From JAJDUF01 sp965238265 (GTDB lineage Bacteria; Chloroflexota; UBA11872; UBA12225; JAJDUF01), in contig OZ250185.1 in assembly GCA_965238265.1 (NCBI GenBank), forward strand, positions 2,728,001-2,792,000: 64,000 bases of DNA, in the 5' to 3' direction. Numbering within the stretch: position 1 is the first letter of the stretch; the number at the start of each line of letters is the position of its first letter. Of this stretch, positions 1 through 7,860 are shown one piece after another. The translations under genes and the position numbers were made by a program. The notes beneath the pieces are model-generated. The model did not search any database, had not been told where the DNA came from, and worked only from the letters and a program-made list of their open reading frames with translations.

Positions 1-2
1 GG

Positions 3-647
3 GAGAGCATCGAGCTGATGAAGCGCCTGGAGCCGGATTGTGTTGGCGCGGCAATGGGAGTGCGCCTCTATCCCGGTACCGCCATCAGCCACTCCACCCT
101 GGCTGCCGGACAAGGCCGGCTGGACCCGGCGAACCCGCATCTGCATGGTGTGCTGACTGGCAACGATGACCTCGTTGAGCCGGTGTTCTATCTGTCGGCT
201 GCGCTCGGCGACCATGCAGTCGGTTCGGACGAACAGCGCACCGCGAGCGAGGCTGAAGGACGCCGCCTTGCCGGGGAGACGGCAGCGGCCGCGGTGGACT
301 ACTTGCGGGAGTTGGTGGGTGGCGATGCGCGCTTCTTCGTAGGCGGGCGTAAAGGGGAAACGGGCGCCAACTACAACTACAATGACAATAGCGAGCTAGT
401 CCAGGAGATCAGGCAAGGCGCACGGGGCGCTTACTGGGACATCCTACGCAAGCTCCGTACGGGCGCCGCTGCCGAGCACCTCACCCCTCGGCCCCCCCTA
501 GCCCCCCCCCGTTGCGACAGGGGAGGGAACGCACCGTCCCCCTGCCGCAGCGGGGGGACCATAGGGAGGCCGGAAACCGCGCGAAAGGCGCTCACTGGAC
601 CAGGGGAGTGCCTTGTCCCCAGCGCCCGGCATAGACGAATGCGGTGA
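3..647 (+). CDS. Radical SAM-like protein, C-terminal fragment (5' end outside window)
   Basis: The frame is open from the first bases, so the start lies upstream of the window. The visible part has the motif GVRLYPGTA near its beginning, then NDDLVEPVFYLS and a Tyr/Asn-rich NYNYNDNSELV stretch; this combination recalls the C-terminal region of B12-binding/radical SAM proteins, but the iron-sulfur cluster motif would be upstream and is not visible. The family-like sequence ends at about base 470. The last 55-60 codons are translated from a GC-rich palindromic repeat and run 56 bases into the convergent nitroreductase gene. The native C-terminus is therefore uncertain. The family call is an inference from motif resemblance. 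Confidence 0.5.
   Translation, partial: ESIELMKRLEPDCVGAAMGVRLYPGTAISHSTLAAGQGRLDPANPHLHGVLTGNDDLVEPVFYLSAALGDHAVGSDEQRTASEAEGRRLAGETAAAAVDYLRELVGGDARFFVGGRKGETGANYNYNDNSELVQEIRQGARGAYWDILRKLRTGAAAEHLTPRPPLAPPRCDRGGNAPSPCRSGGTIGRPETARKALTGPGECLVPSARHRRMR
485..575. repeat. GC-rich palindromic repeat, family A
   Basis: Core pattern is a TTGCGACAGGGGAGGG block, a spacer, then CCGCAGCGGGGGG followed by CATAGGG. Other copies lie near 4480-4595, 24376-24488 and 56322-56400. Here the copy is read through by the upstream open frame and becomes part of its C-terminus. Confidence 0.75.
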
Positions 648-1194
648 GCGGTTTGCGCTCGCGCGGCTGGCGTTCGCGCTGCTGCAAGTCTGCGGGTAGC
701 GTGCTAGGGTCGCCAGGATAGCCCACTGCGATCACGGTCACTGGCTCGTATCCTTCTGGAATAGCAAACACCTCGCGGGCCCGATCACGGTAGAAGCCGG
801 CCATCTGATGCACCATCAGGCCCATCGCGGTTGCCTGCGCGAGCAGATTACCGACCGCCAGACCCAGGTCGTGCCAGGCGTGTCGGTTAGGATCGTTATC
901 ATCCTCGAAAAACAGCCGTGCGACTGCCAGCAGCAGTACCGGTGCCCGCGGTGCCCAGCGCTGGTTGCCGCGGCGTAGGCAGCCGGTGATGCTGGCGAAG
1001 GTCTCGCGGTCATCTCGCGTGGCGATGATGAAGTGCCACGGTTGCTCATTGCTCGACGATGGCGCCCAACGCGCAGCTTCCAGGAGGCTGAGTAGCTTCT
1101 CCGGCTCGACCGGGCGCGGATCGAAGGCTCGCGGGCTCCAGCGCCGACGGAGCACGTCGTGTAGTGGGTGGTCTGCTGGCGCAGGCTTCTCCAT
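592..1194 (-). CDS. Nitroreductase family protein
   Basis: This 200-residue protein is a typical single-domain FMN-dependent nitroreductase, which uses NAD(P)H to reduce nitro compounds, quinones or flavin-like substrates in the cytoplasm. The N-terminal RRRWSPRAFDPRPV and the following ARWAPSSSNEQPW are the usual FMN-phosphate-binding and N-terminal signatures, and a GYPGDPS segment near residue 155 is the common C-terminal loop. The ATG is preceded by an AAGGGA Shine-Dalgarno-like element about eight bases upstream. The gene stands alone, convergent with the fragment to its left and divergent from moeA. The substrate cannot be inferred from sequence. Length is normal for the family. Confidence 0.88.
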   Translation of the reverse strand: MEKPAPADHPLHDVLRRRWSPRAFDPRPVEPEKLLSLLEAARWAPSSSNEQPWHFIIATRDDRETFASITGCLRRGNQRWAPRAPVLLLAVARLFFEDDNDPNRHAWHDLGLAVGNLLAQATAMGLMVHQMAGFYRDRAREVFAIPEGYEPVTVIAVGYPGDPSTLPADLQQRERQPRERKPLTAFVYAGRWGQGTPLVQ

Positions 1195-1439
1195 CAGTCA
1201 GTTCCCTTTCTCGGCTTGGTTCGATAGAGCAATGATAGACATGATTCCCGGTAGCGGCTCACACAGCGAGGCTGTGTGTGGTGTCGCCGGAGGCGCAGAT
1301 GGGATGGCAGTGGTGCGGGAACCGCTGCGCGAACGAGATATACTCTTGGCAACGATAAATGTCGCACCTCACCCTCCCTTACCGGTAGGTGAACAAAGCA
1401 CATAGGCGTTTTAGCCTCCCCCCCAGCTGAGGAAGAGCA

Positions 1440-2771
1440 ATGGTAAGCACAACTGGCGATGCGCCGCCGCCGGCAGCACCGTCCGGCCCCACAACTGACC
1501 TCATGCTCACCGTTACCGAGGCGCGTGAGCGTATTCTGGCCAATTTCTCGCCCCTCCCGTCGGAACAGGTGCCGATCCTTGACGCCTTGGGCCGGGTGCT
1601 CGCCGAGGACGTGGTAGCCCCCAACGATGTCCCGCCCTTCGACAACTCGGCGATGGACGGCTACGCGGTACGGGCTGCCGATGTCGAGGCTGCACGCGAT
1701 GATCGTCCGGTGATGCTGGCTGTGCTGGGAGAGCTACCGGCCGGCGCTACCACCGAGCAGCCGGTGGCGCCAAACACGTGCTACCGCATCTTGACCGGCG
1801 CGCCGCTGCCGCCCGGCGCCGACAGCATTGTGCCCTACGAGCTGACCGATGGCGTGGCGTTTGGCGGCTGGCACGGCGCAGCGGAGGCTGCTACTGCCGT
1901 TGCCGCGCAGCGCGCGGTGCGCGTCTTCAAAGCGGTCAAGTACGACGACAATGTGCGGCACGCGGGCGAGGACCAGCGGCAAGGAGACACGATCCTCGCG
2001 CGGGGCACGGTGATCCGCCCGGCCGAGGTAGGGGTGTTGGGTTCGCTGGGGAGGAGCAGCGTCGGAGTGGTGCAGCGACCACGGGTGGCGATTCTCTCCA
2101 CCGGCGACGAGGTGGTCGAGATTGACCGGCCGCTCGCACCCGGCCTCATTCGCAATGCCAATAGTTACTCGCTGGCGGCTCTGGTGCGTTGGTACGGCGG
2201 CGAGCCACTGATGCTCGGTATCGCCGCCGACACGGTTGAGTCCCTGCGCGAGCTACTGTGGCGCGGCCAGCGGGCGGACATGATCGTGACTACCGGCGGT
2301 GTCTCAATGGGTGACTACGACGTGGTCAAGAACATCCTGGCGCATGAAGGCGATGTCTCGTTCTGGTCCATTGACATGCGCCCCGGCAAGCCGGTCGCCT
2401 TCGGGACGCTGCTCGACGTACCGTTCATTGGGCTACCGGGCAACCCGGTCTCGACGATGGTCGGGTTTGAGATTCTGGTGCGTCCGGCCCTCCTCAAGCT
2501 GGCCGGCCACACGCGCTTGGCGAAGACGGCCATTCGGGCCCGGGCGGCACACCGTATCTCCAACCGCAGCGGCCGCGAAAACTATATGCGTGCCATCGTG
2601 ACCCGCGAGGGCAATGAATGGGTAGCGCACCTGACGGGCGAGCAGGGGTCGGGCATTCTCACCTCCATGCACCGCGCCAACGGTCTCGTCGTCGTGCCGC
2701 GGCAGACGACGCGCATCGAAGAGGGTGAGCCGGTGCATGTCCTGATGCTCGACTGGCCCTCGATGGAGTGA
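1440..2771 (+). CDS. moeA: Molybdopterin molybdotransferase MoeA
   Basis: MoeA inserts molybdate into adenylylated molybdopterin in the last step of molybdenum cofactor synthesis. The 443-residue protein shows the family order: N-terminal DNSAMDGYAVRAADV, an inserted subdomain, AILSTGDEVVE at the start of the MoaB-like domain, TTGGVSMGDYDVVK for cofactor binding, GLPGNPVSTMVGFE, and a C-terminal beta-barrel domain ending with an RxTRIEEGEPVHVL-like strand. The ATG has a GAGGAAG ribosome-binding site about four bases upstream. No other Moco gene is in the window. A strong hairpin directly follows the stop and probably ends the transcript. Length is slightly longer than the usual 400-410 residues because of an N-terminal Ala/Pro-rich lead and a short insertion near residue 145. 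Confidence 0.95.
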   Translation: MVSTTGDAPPPAAPSGPTTDLMLTVTEARERILANFSPLPSEQVPILDALGRVLAEDVVAPNDVPPFDNSAMDGYAVRAADVEAARDDRPVMLAVLGELPAGATTEQPVAPNTCYRILTGAPLPPGADSIVPYELTDGVAFGGWHGAAEAATAVAAQRAVRVFKAVKYDDNVRHAGEDQRQGDTILARGTVIRPAEVGVLGSLGRSSVGVVQRPRVAILSTGDEVVEIDRPLAPGLIRNANSYSLAALVRWYGGEPLMLGIAADTVESLRELLWRGQRADMIVTTGGVSMGDYDVVKNILAHEGDVSFWSIDMRPGKPVAFGTLLDVPFIGLPGNPVSTMVGFEILVRPALLKLAGHTRLAKTAIRARAAHRISNRSGRENYMRAIVTREGNEWVAHLTGEQGSGILTSMHRANGLVVVPRQTTRIEEGEPVHVLMLDWPSME

Positions 2772-2776
2772 TGACG

Positions 2777-2821
2777 CGCCCAAACCGCAAGGCTTCCGGG
2801 CTGGAACTTGCGGTTTGGGCG
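2777..2821 (+). terminator. Hairpin after moeA
   Basis: A perfect 15-bp inverted repeat (CGCCCAAACCGCAAG at 2777-2791 and its complement at 2807-2821) begins five bases after the moeA stop codon. The loop is 15 bases. There is no clear U-tract, so it may be a stabilising or factor-assisted end rather than a classic intrinsic terminator. Confidence 0.65.
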
Positions 2822-3034
2822 TCGTCAGAGTCGCCATTCAGCACGCACACCCGGCACCTCCCGGATAGAACTGACCGGGGTAGGCCCACAGGGATACGTG
2901 TCGGACGTTAGACCTCTGCGACCGTCCTGCGGCGAGCGTCAAGCGAGAGCATCCCATTATGGATTCCGAATACGTCAGCCGAAGAGAAGAGCTAGAAACC
3001 CTTGACAAGGAAGCAGAGAGGCTGAAGAACATCA

Positions 3035-3208
3035 TCACTCCTCCGCTGCTTGTTGGTTACGTAACTCCTGAAGTTCAAGCTCTTGCAGCGACTTGCGAAG
3101 CACTTCACGCTGTTCTGCGGATACTGCGTTCCATGCAGATCGAAGCAGATCATGCTTGCGAGTCCAAAGCTCCAACTTCCCGATGCGCTGCTCCAAAGTG
3201 AGCTCCAT
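3035..3208 (-). CDS. Small charged helical protein, 57 aa, unknown
   Basis: The frame encodes 57 residues beginning MELTLEQRIGKLEL and ending in a Gln/Glu-rich helix. The whole product is predicted by eye to be amphipathic helix, possibly coiled coil. An AAAGGAG ribosome-binding site sits seven bases before the ATG, which is the main reason for preferring this strand over the open frame on the opposite strand (2959-3201), which lacks such a site. It lies downstream of the DnaJ-like gene on the same strand, separated by a 13-bp hairpin. Function is not recognisable. The surrounding 500 bases are visibly less GC-rich than their neighbours. Confidence 0.5.
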   Translation of the reverse strand: MELTLEQRIGKLELWTRKHDLLRSAWNAVSAEQREVLRKSLQELELQELRNQQAAEE

Positions 3209-3231
3209 CCCTGCGCTCCTTTCTTTCTGTT

Positions 3232-3263
3232 AGGCAGCGGGTAGAGTCAGCTACCCGCTGCCT
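3232..3263 (-). terminator. Hairpin between DnaJ-like gene and small ORF
   Basis: A perfect 13-bp inverted repeat (AGGCAGCGGGTAG and its complement) with a six-base loop lies about 85 bases beyond the stop of the DnaJ-like gene. No poly-U follows on either strand. It could end the upstream transcript or simply be an intergenic palindrome. Confidence 0.45.
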
Positions 3264-3347
3264 CTGTTATAGGGTAGGGTAGTCTAGGGCCTAGTCGGGG
3301 TTGGCTACCAAAGGTGATAAGTCCCCATTGGCCCCCTCCCCGGCTGC

Positions 3348-4358
3348 CTATCCGGACGCCGGCGCCCGGGCCTCGGCTGGCGCCTGTACCGTCATGGTGG
3401 CGGCGATAGCCGCGGTGCCACCGTTCGAGTAGATGTGGACCTCACCGGCGTAACGCTCGCCGACGCGCAGCCCCGCAGCGTTGGCGATCAGCTCGAACGA
3501 CGCTTCATCGCCATCGAAGCGGCGGTGACTGGCCGAGAGCCAGCGCCCCGAAACGGCGACGCTGCCGGTGAGCCGGCCCGCCCCGGCGTTGCGCGGCCGA
3601 ATTGTCCGTGACTTGACCTGTCCCGGCGCGGCGGTGCCGAAATCAACGGTCTCGGGGATGCCGGCAATGACCGGCTGCACCGGCTCGGCAACCCCCACGG
3701 CGACCCGCACCACGCGGTCGCCGCCATTGAGCGTCGCAACAACGAGGTTCCCCCAATAGTCGTTGCCGGCCTGGAGGTGTGTCGTATCTACGGAGACGAG
3801 CACCAACGTGGAGCTGCTAATGAACGAATGCCGGTTGACGGTGAGCCAAGCGCGATTGCTCGTGATCTTTCCAAACAGCGTTCGCCCACCGGCGTTGCTA
3901 ATCCGGAGCGCCAGTTGGCGCCGGTTGCCCGCAGGCATCAGCCCGAAGTCGAGCGAGCTTGGGGCAACGACTAACAGCGGATCAGCGCGGTGGCGGCCGG
4001 CGGTTGAGCCGTTGCTCGTCGCATCTCCACTGCCGCCCGGCGGTGGCTGCGCTGCCTGCGGCGCGGTCCGCTGGCGGCTCGTGCTCCGCTTGGTTGTGCC
4101 GGTACTGCGGCGGCTCCGAGAGCGCAGCGAACGGTCGTACTCTCGGCGGGTCTCGGCATTGGAGAGCACTTCATACGCGCGCCGCAGGCGCTTGAACTCC
4201 TGGTCCGCTTCCGCCACGAGCTGGGAGCGGAGCGGTTCCTCGTAGTTCTCGTACTTGTCCGGGTGGAAGATATGGGAACGGAGGCGGAACGCGGCCCGCA
4301 CGGCGTCCTTCGAGGCGTTGCGTTTGACGTTGAGTGCGTCGTAATGCGTCGGAGCCAT
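3348..4358 (-). CDS. DnaJ-domain protein with C-terminal Ig-like repeats
   Basis: Residues 5-80 form a J domain with the HPD tripeptide at 32-34 in SHIFHPDKYENYEE, so it should stimulate an Hsp70 ATPase. A basic, Ser/Thr/Pro-rich linker (about 85-130) follows. Two beta-sandwich-like repeats of about 95 residues come next, each opening with a hydrophobic LDFG/VDFGTAAPGQ motif and containing WLTV or WLSA before the end; this pattern resembles Ig-like or ASPM/SPD-2-Hydin-type strands. No Gly/Phe region, zinc fingers or DnaJ C-terminal substrate domain are present, so it is not a canonical DnaJ. The ATG at 4358 is preferred to an upstream TTG because the J domain begins directly after it. Target Hsp70 and client are unknown. 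Confidence 0.75.
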   Translation of the reverse strand: MAPTHYDALNVKRNASKDAVRAAFRLRSHIFHPDKYENYEEPLRSQLVAEADQEFKRLRRAYEVLSNAETRREYDRSLRSRSRRSTGTTKRSTSRQRTAPQAAQPPPGGSGDATSNGSTAGRHRADPLLVVAPSSLDFGLMPAGNRRQLALRISNAGGRTLFGKITSNRAWLTVNRHSFISSSTLVLVSVDTTHLQAGNDYWGNLVVATLNGGDRVVRVAVGVAEPVQPVIAGIPETVDFGTAAPGQVKSRTIRPRNAGAGRLTGSVAVSGRWLSASHRRFDGDEASFELIANAAGLRVGERYAGEVHIYSNGGTAAIAATMTVQAPAEARAPASG

Positions 4359-4479
4359 GCTCACACCGGAAAAAGGGCACGCCAGCAACCGCGATGCGTG
4401 TCCTGCGAGACGGCCACCTACGGCGGCCGAGGCCTAACCTCGCCATTGTACGGAGGTCATCAAGCTGCCGGCAACCCTC

Positions 4480-4595
4480 TGCTGGCCCCCACCCTCCCCC
4501 GTTGCGACAGGGGAGGGACGCGCCATCCCCCCGCCGCAGCGACACCAGCAGCAGCCGTCCCCCGGCCGCAGCGGGGGGGCCATAGGAGGGCCGGA
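4480..4595. repeat. Palindromic repeat, family A
   Basis: Second copy of the TTGCGACAGGGGAGGG...CCGCAGCGGGGGG repeat, here with an extra internal CCGCAGCGACACCAGCAG segment that lengthens it. It lies just beyond the stop codon of the VOC-family gene on the minus strand. Confidence 0.7.
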
Positions 4596-4619
4596 GCACG
4601 TCGCGTTGCGCTGCCCTCG

Positions 4620-4985
4620 TCACTCGTTCGTCTGAACGAACCGGATGCTGTTGCCGTCTTGATCCTGCACGTACATCTCGCGATTGCCCCACGTCTGATC
4701 GGTCGGCTCAAGAGCGATTACGGTGCTCTTCGCAACGAGATCGGCATGCAGTTGGTCAATGCCCTCAACAAGCAGGAACACGACGCCACCAACCACGGCG
4801 TCACCCGGGAACGACGAAACGTGCAGCCAAGCGTCATCTCGCTGCAAACCCATGTAGCAGGGGTCAGCCTTTGCATCGTCAATGCGGTAGGCGAAGCGGC
4901 GCTCGAATCCAAGCTGCTCACAGTAGAACTTCTCGGCCGCTACGGATGAAGACACGTGCAGTACGGGAATCGCGGGGCCAAACAT
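4620..4985 (-). CDS. VOC superfamily (glyoxalase/bleomycin-resistance-like) protein
   Basis: The 121-residue product begins MFGPAIPVLHVSSS and continues with EKFYCEQLGFERRFAY, the usual opening beta-alpha-beta of a vicinal-oxygen-chelate domain; YVQDQDGNSIRFVQ at the C-terminus is the second metal-side strand. One VOC module of this size usually dimerises. The ATG at 4985 has an AGGGGGGAG ribosome-binding site, making it better than the open extension upstream. Such proteins can bind bleomycin-type drugs or act as small lyases and dioxygenases; nothing here decides the substrate. Confidence 0.8.
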   Translation of the reverse strand: MFGPAIPVLHVSSSVAAEKFYCEQLGFERRFAYRIDDAKADPCYMGLQRDDAWLHVSSFPGDAVVGGVVFLLVEGIDQLHADLVAKSTVIALEPTDQTWGNREMYVQDQDGNSIRFVQTNE

Positions 4986-5108
4986 GATCTCCCCCCTAGC
5001 TGGTAGCAAGCGCTGGGCACCGCCACTCACACAGACAGCTGCACGACTGCGGCGGGCGGAATCCGCGGCTGCCGCGAGCGGTGAGGCATATGGCGCACTG
5101 CCCCGCGC

Positions 5109-6434
5109 CTAGCTCCCGGCGGCAGCTGGCGCCACCTCTTGGTTAGCGAACTCCTCCACCATGCGCCGGGCTTCGTCATCGCTGTGCTGGACAGGTGGGG
5201 ACTTCATGAAGTAGGCCGAGGGGCCTTCGAGCGCCCCGACGAGGCCGCGGTCGAGCGCCAGCTTGCAGCAGCGCACCGCATCAATGACCACGCCGGCCGA
5301 GTTGGGCGAATCCCAGACCTCCAGCTTCAGCTCTATGTTGAGCGGCACGTCGCCGAACGCGCGTCCCTCCAGGCGCACGTAGGCCCATTTGCGGTCGGTG
5401 AGCCACGGCACGTAGTCGCTTGGCCCGATATACACGTTGTCTGCGCCGATGTCGTAGTCAAGCTGTGAGGTCACGGAATTCGTCTTGGAGATCTTCTTGG
5501 AGTCCAGCCGCGAGCGCTCCAGCATGTTGTAGAAGTCCATGTTCCCGCCGACGTTCAGTTGCGAGGTGCGTTCCAGCCGCACTCCCCGCTCGCGGAACAG
5601 GCGGGCGAGGGCGCGATGGACGATGGTCGCGCCAACCTGACTCTTGATGTCGTCGCCGATGACCGGCAGGCTGCGTTGACGGAAGCGCTCCTGCCAATAC
5701 GCTTCGCGCGCGATGAATTGTGGCACGCAGTTCACGAAGCCACAGCCGGCATTGAGCACCTGCTCGACGTACCACTTCGTTGCCTGTTCACTACCGACGG
5801 GTAGGTAGCTCACCACCACGTCCGTACCGCTGTCCTTGAGGATGCTCACCACGTCGTCGGTCGGTCCGGCGGCTTTCGTAATCTTCTGGGCGCCGTATTG
5901 GCCTAGCCCGTCGTGGGTCATGCCGCGGTGGACCTTGACGCCCAGCGGAGGTACGTCGGCCAGCTTGATCGTGTTATTCGGTTCCGTATTGATCGCCTCG
6001 CTCAGGTCCAGGCCGACCTTCCGGCTATCAATATCGAAAGCCGCGGAAAACTCAATGTCTCGGATGTGGTAGCCGCCGAGGTTGACGTGCATCAGCCCCG
6101 GTACGAAGCTGTCGTCGGGGGCGTCGTGGTAGTACTGCACACCTTGGATGAGCGACGAGGCACAGTTGCCGACTCCAACTAGCGCTACCCGTACTTTGCC
6201 GTTGCTGCTGCGCTTGGCCATGCTGGTTTCTCCTTGTTGTCGTTCTAACTCGTGGACACGCTGCTCTAGCTGCTGGACACGCTGTTGCCGCGCGCGCGCC
6301 GCCGCCGGGCCGCCGCGCTTGGCCGCCGCCGCGGTGCGGTGCGCGGCGCAGTAGCGCAGCGGGCGGTCGCGGCGCCGATAGCGGGTCTTGAGCGGTGTCC
6401 CACAGATAACGCAGTGCAACTGCTCGCGGGCCAT
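5109..6434 (-). CDS. ino1: Inositol-3-phosphate synthase with N-terminal zinc-ribbon-like extension
   Basis: The core (from Met72) converts glucose 6-phosphate to 1L-myo-inositol 1-phosphate using NAD. It shows VALVGVGNCASSLIQG for the nucleotide-binding fold, FVPGLMHVNLGGYHI, the DVVSILKDSGTDVVVSYLP region and a LKLEVWDSPNSAGVVIDAV catalytic segment. Residues 1-71 form an extension with Cys8-x2-Cys11 and Cys29-x2-His32, then an Ala/Arg-rich linker and a Gln/Glu-rich coiled coil (about 46-70). There is a good AAGGAG site before Met72, so the short 370-residue form may also be made. The long form begins only about nine bases after a perfect TATAAT, implying a nearly leaderless mRNA. The core resembles actinobacterial and chloroflexal enzymes rather than eukaryotic ones. 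Confidence 0.9.
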   Translation of the reverse strand: MAREQLHCVICGTPLKTRYRRRDRPLRYCAAHRTAAAAKRGGPAAARARQQRVQQLEQRVHELERQQGETSMAKRSSNGKVRVALVGVGNCASSLIQGVQYYHDAPDDSFVPGLMHVNLGGYHIRDIEFSAAFDIDSRKVGLDLSEAINTEPNNTIKLADVPPLGVKVHRGMTHDGLGQYGAQKITKAAGPTDDVVSILKDSGTDVVVSYLPVGSEQATKWYVEQVLNAGCGFVNCVPQFIAREAYWQERFRQRSLPVIGDDIKSQVGATIVHRALARLFRERGVRLERTSQLNVGGNMDFYNMLERSRLDSKKISKTNSVTSQLDYDIGADNVYIGPSDYVPWLTDRKWAYVRLEGRAFGDVPLNIELKLEVWDSPNSAGVVIDAVRCCKLALDRGLVGALEGPSAYFMKSPPVQHSDDEARRMVEEFANQEVAPAAAGS

Positions 6435-6443
6435 GATGGCAAC

Positions 6444-6473
6444 ATTATAGTACCACGACCTACGCCGTGTCCA
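6444..6473 (-). promoter_or_regulatory. Sigma-70-type promoter for ino1
   Basis: On the minus strand TGGACA and TATAAT are separated by 18 bases. The -10 element ends nine bases before the upstream ATG, so transcription would begin within a few bases of the start codon. Confidence 0.6.
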
Positions 6474-6663
6474 CAGGTAGGTGGAGCGCGCCTATGACAT
6501 GGTGTGTGTCATGGGTTGCACACGGGGGTAGCCGTTAGCGATCAGCTTTCAGCCGTTAGCCGGGGCGGCCCTCACCCCGGCCCGATGATAGTCTGAATCA
6601 GGATTTTCGGGATGCAAGGATGAGCAGGATGGATTCCGGGCGGCGCGGGAATGACGAGCGCGT

Positions 6664-6690
6664 GGGCGCGATGAATCGCGCCCCTACACA
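6664..6690. repeat. Family E palindrome, copy 1
   Basis: GGGCGCGATGAATCGCGCCC followed by CTACACA. The same element and flank recur at 7834-7860, where they supply the end of purN. Confidence 0.75.
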
Positions 6691-7050
6691 AAAAACCTAC
6701 CCTTGTCAGCTTATGGTCCCCCGCTTCGCAGGGGGACGGGGACTGGATTGCGGCTGGCGCGGGAATGACGCGGCGGCGGGGCGCGGGGGTGGTGTGGGCG
6801 AGGGAAGCCCGTGTCCGCGGTGGAGCAGGGCCGCGGGCGGGGCGGTACTTGGATGGCAGGATGCACTGGATGGGTGGTGTGGTGGGATAGCAGGTCGGTG
6901 TGAGCTTGGGAGTGCGTGGCGCGGTTTTTCTCGGTGGTGTGGTGGGAGTGCGGGTAGGTCAGGGTGCGGGGATTGGCAGGGACGCGGGGCAAGACCCCCT
7001 GGCGCAGCCGGCGCACGCCGGCCGGCAAGGCGGCGGTGGCGATAGAGGTG

Positions 7051-7370
7051 GCACTCAGACGGTGCTGACCCGGCGCCCCGGCCGCGACGGCCAGGGGTAC
7101 GTCAGCACCCGGTACCGGCGAGGCGGCACTCAGGCGGCCATGCCCCGCTGCACGTTGCGCGGTGGGAAATCGGCCCTGCCCCGGCACCCATAGGGGCCGG
7201 GCGCAGGACCAGTGGTAGTCCACCGCCCGCGGCGCGGCGAGGGGTCGTTCATGACCCGGTGCGCGCAAGGCGGCACTCAGACAGTGCTGACCCGGCGCCC
7301 CGGCCGCGACGGCCAGGGGTACGTCAGCACCCGGTGCCCCTGAGTCGGCACTCAGGCGGCCATGCCCCGC
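7051..7370. repeat. 222-bp spaced hairpin repeat pair
   Basis: GCACTCAGAC at 7051 and 7273 opens two near-identical blocks. Each holds a compound hairpin: GTGCTGAC (7062-7069; 7284-7291) pairs with GTCAGCAC (7101-7108; 7323-7330), and inside it CCCCGGCC pairs with GGCC-A-GGGG. A second related unit beginning GGCACTCAGGCGGCCATGCC follows each at about 7126 and 7348. Confidence 0.8.
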
Positions 7371-7615
7371 CGCGCGCTGGGCGGCGGGAGGTCTGCCATG
7401 ACCCGGTGCCCTCGGCTGGGTGGCTTTGCCACCGCTGGTGACTAGCATGATGGTGCGAGTGCGTCCCTGCCGGGCGGTGCCCGGTGCTCCAGGAGGGGCT
7501 TGCAACTGCCAATCCCCGTCAGTGGGGGCATATCGGCGGGGGGTGGGGGGAAGACAACGGGGGATATTTACATGGATGGACAGGATGGGGGGAGGGGAGG
7601 GATGGACCTAACCCC

Positions 7616-7670
7616 TGACAGGCCAAAGCCGCACGGATAGTGCCAGGTGTGGTGCGGCTTTGACCTGTCA
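7616..7670. terminator. Long hairpin
   Basis: TGACAGG-C-CAAAGCCGCAC pairs with GTGCGGCTTTG-A-CCTGTCA, 18 bp with one mismatch and a loop of 17 bases. It lies beyond the 3' end of purN on the minus strand and could close that transcript, but no T-tract is seen. Confidence 0.4.
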
Positions 7671-7833
7671 CCCGGCCCCTTCCCGGCAGGGAAGGGGAGC
7701 GATGGCGGCTAGCGCCGCCATCCAGGCTGACCGGGGGCCACCAAGGGCCCTGGATTCCGGCCCTGTGCCGGGGTACGGGGCATGCTTGCGCCCCTGGCCT
7801 GAGCGGCCAGTGCAGGTGGACTGACGGGGGCCT

Positions 7834-7860
7834 GGGCGCGATGAATCGCGCCCCTACACA
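7834..7860. repeat. Family E palindrome, copy 2
   Basis: Same GGGCGCGATGAATCGCGCCC-CTACACA element as at 6664. It overlaps the purN stop codon. Confidence 0.75.

Larger units (their letters stand above)
6490..7853. other. Gene-free, hairpin-repeat-rich region
   Basis: No convincing gene is visible in these 1.36 kb. The stretch contains two copies of a GGGCGCGATGAATCGCGCCC palindrome (about 6664 and 7834), two 20-bp palindrome variants (6633-6652 and 6747-6766), a 222-bp spaced duplication of a long hairpin (7051-7370), and a large hairpin at 7616-7670. The long open frames here are low-complexity Pro/Gly/Ala/His translations of the repeats. Confidence 0.7.

Noticed and set aside
2959..3201. 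80-codon plus-strand frame (MDSEYVSRREELETL)
   Set aside because: Amphipathic and plausible, but it lacks a ribosome-binding site, whereas the overlapping minus-strand frame has one. Kept only as an alternative.
6711..7505. 264-codon minus-strand frame with Pro/Gly/His repeats
   Set aside because: It is the translation of the hairpin repeats; no start signal and no domain.
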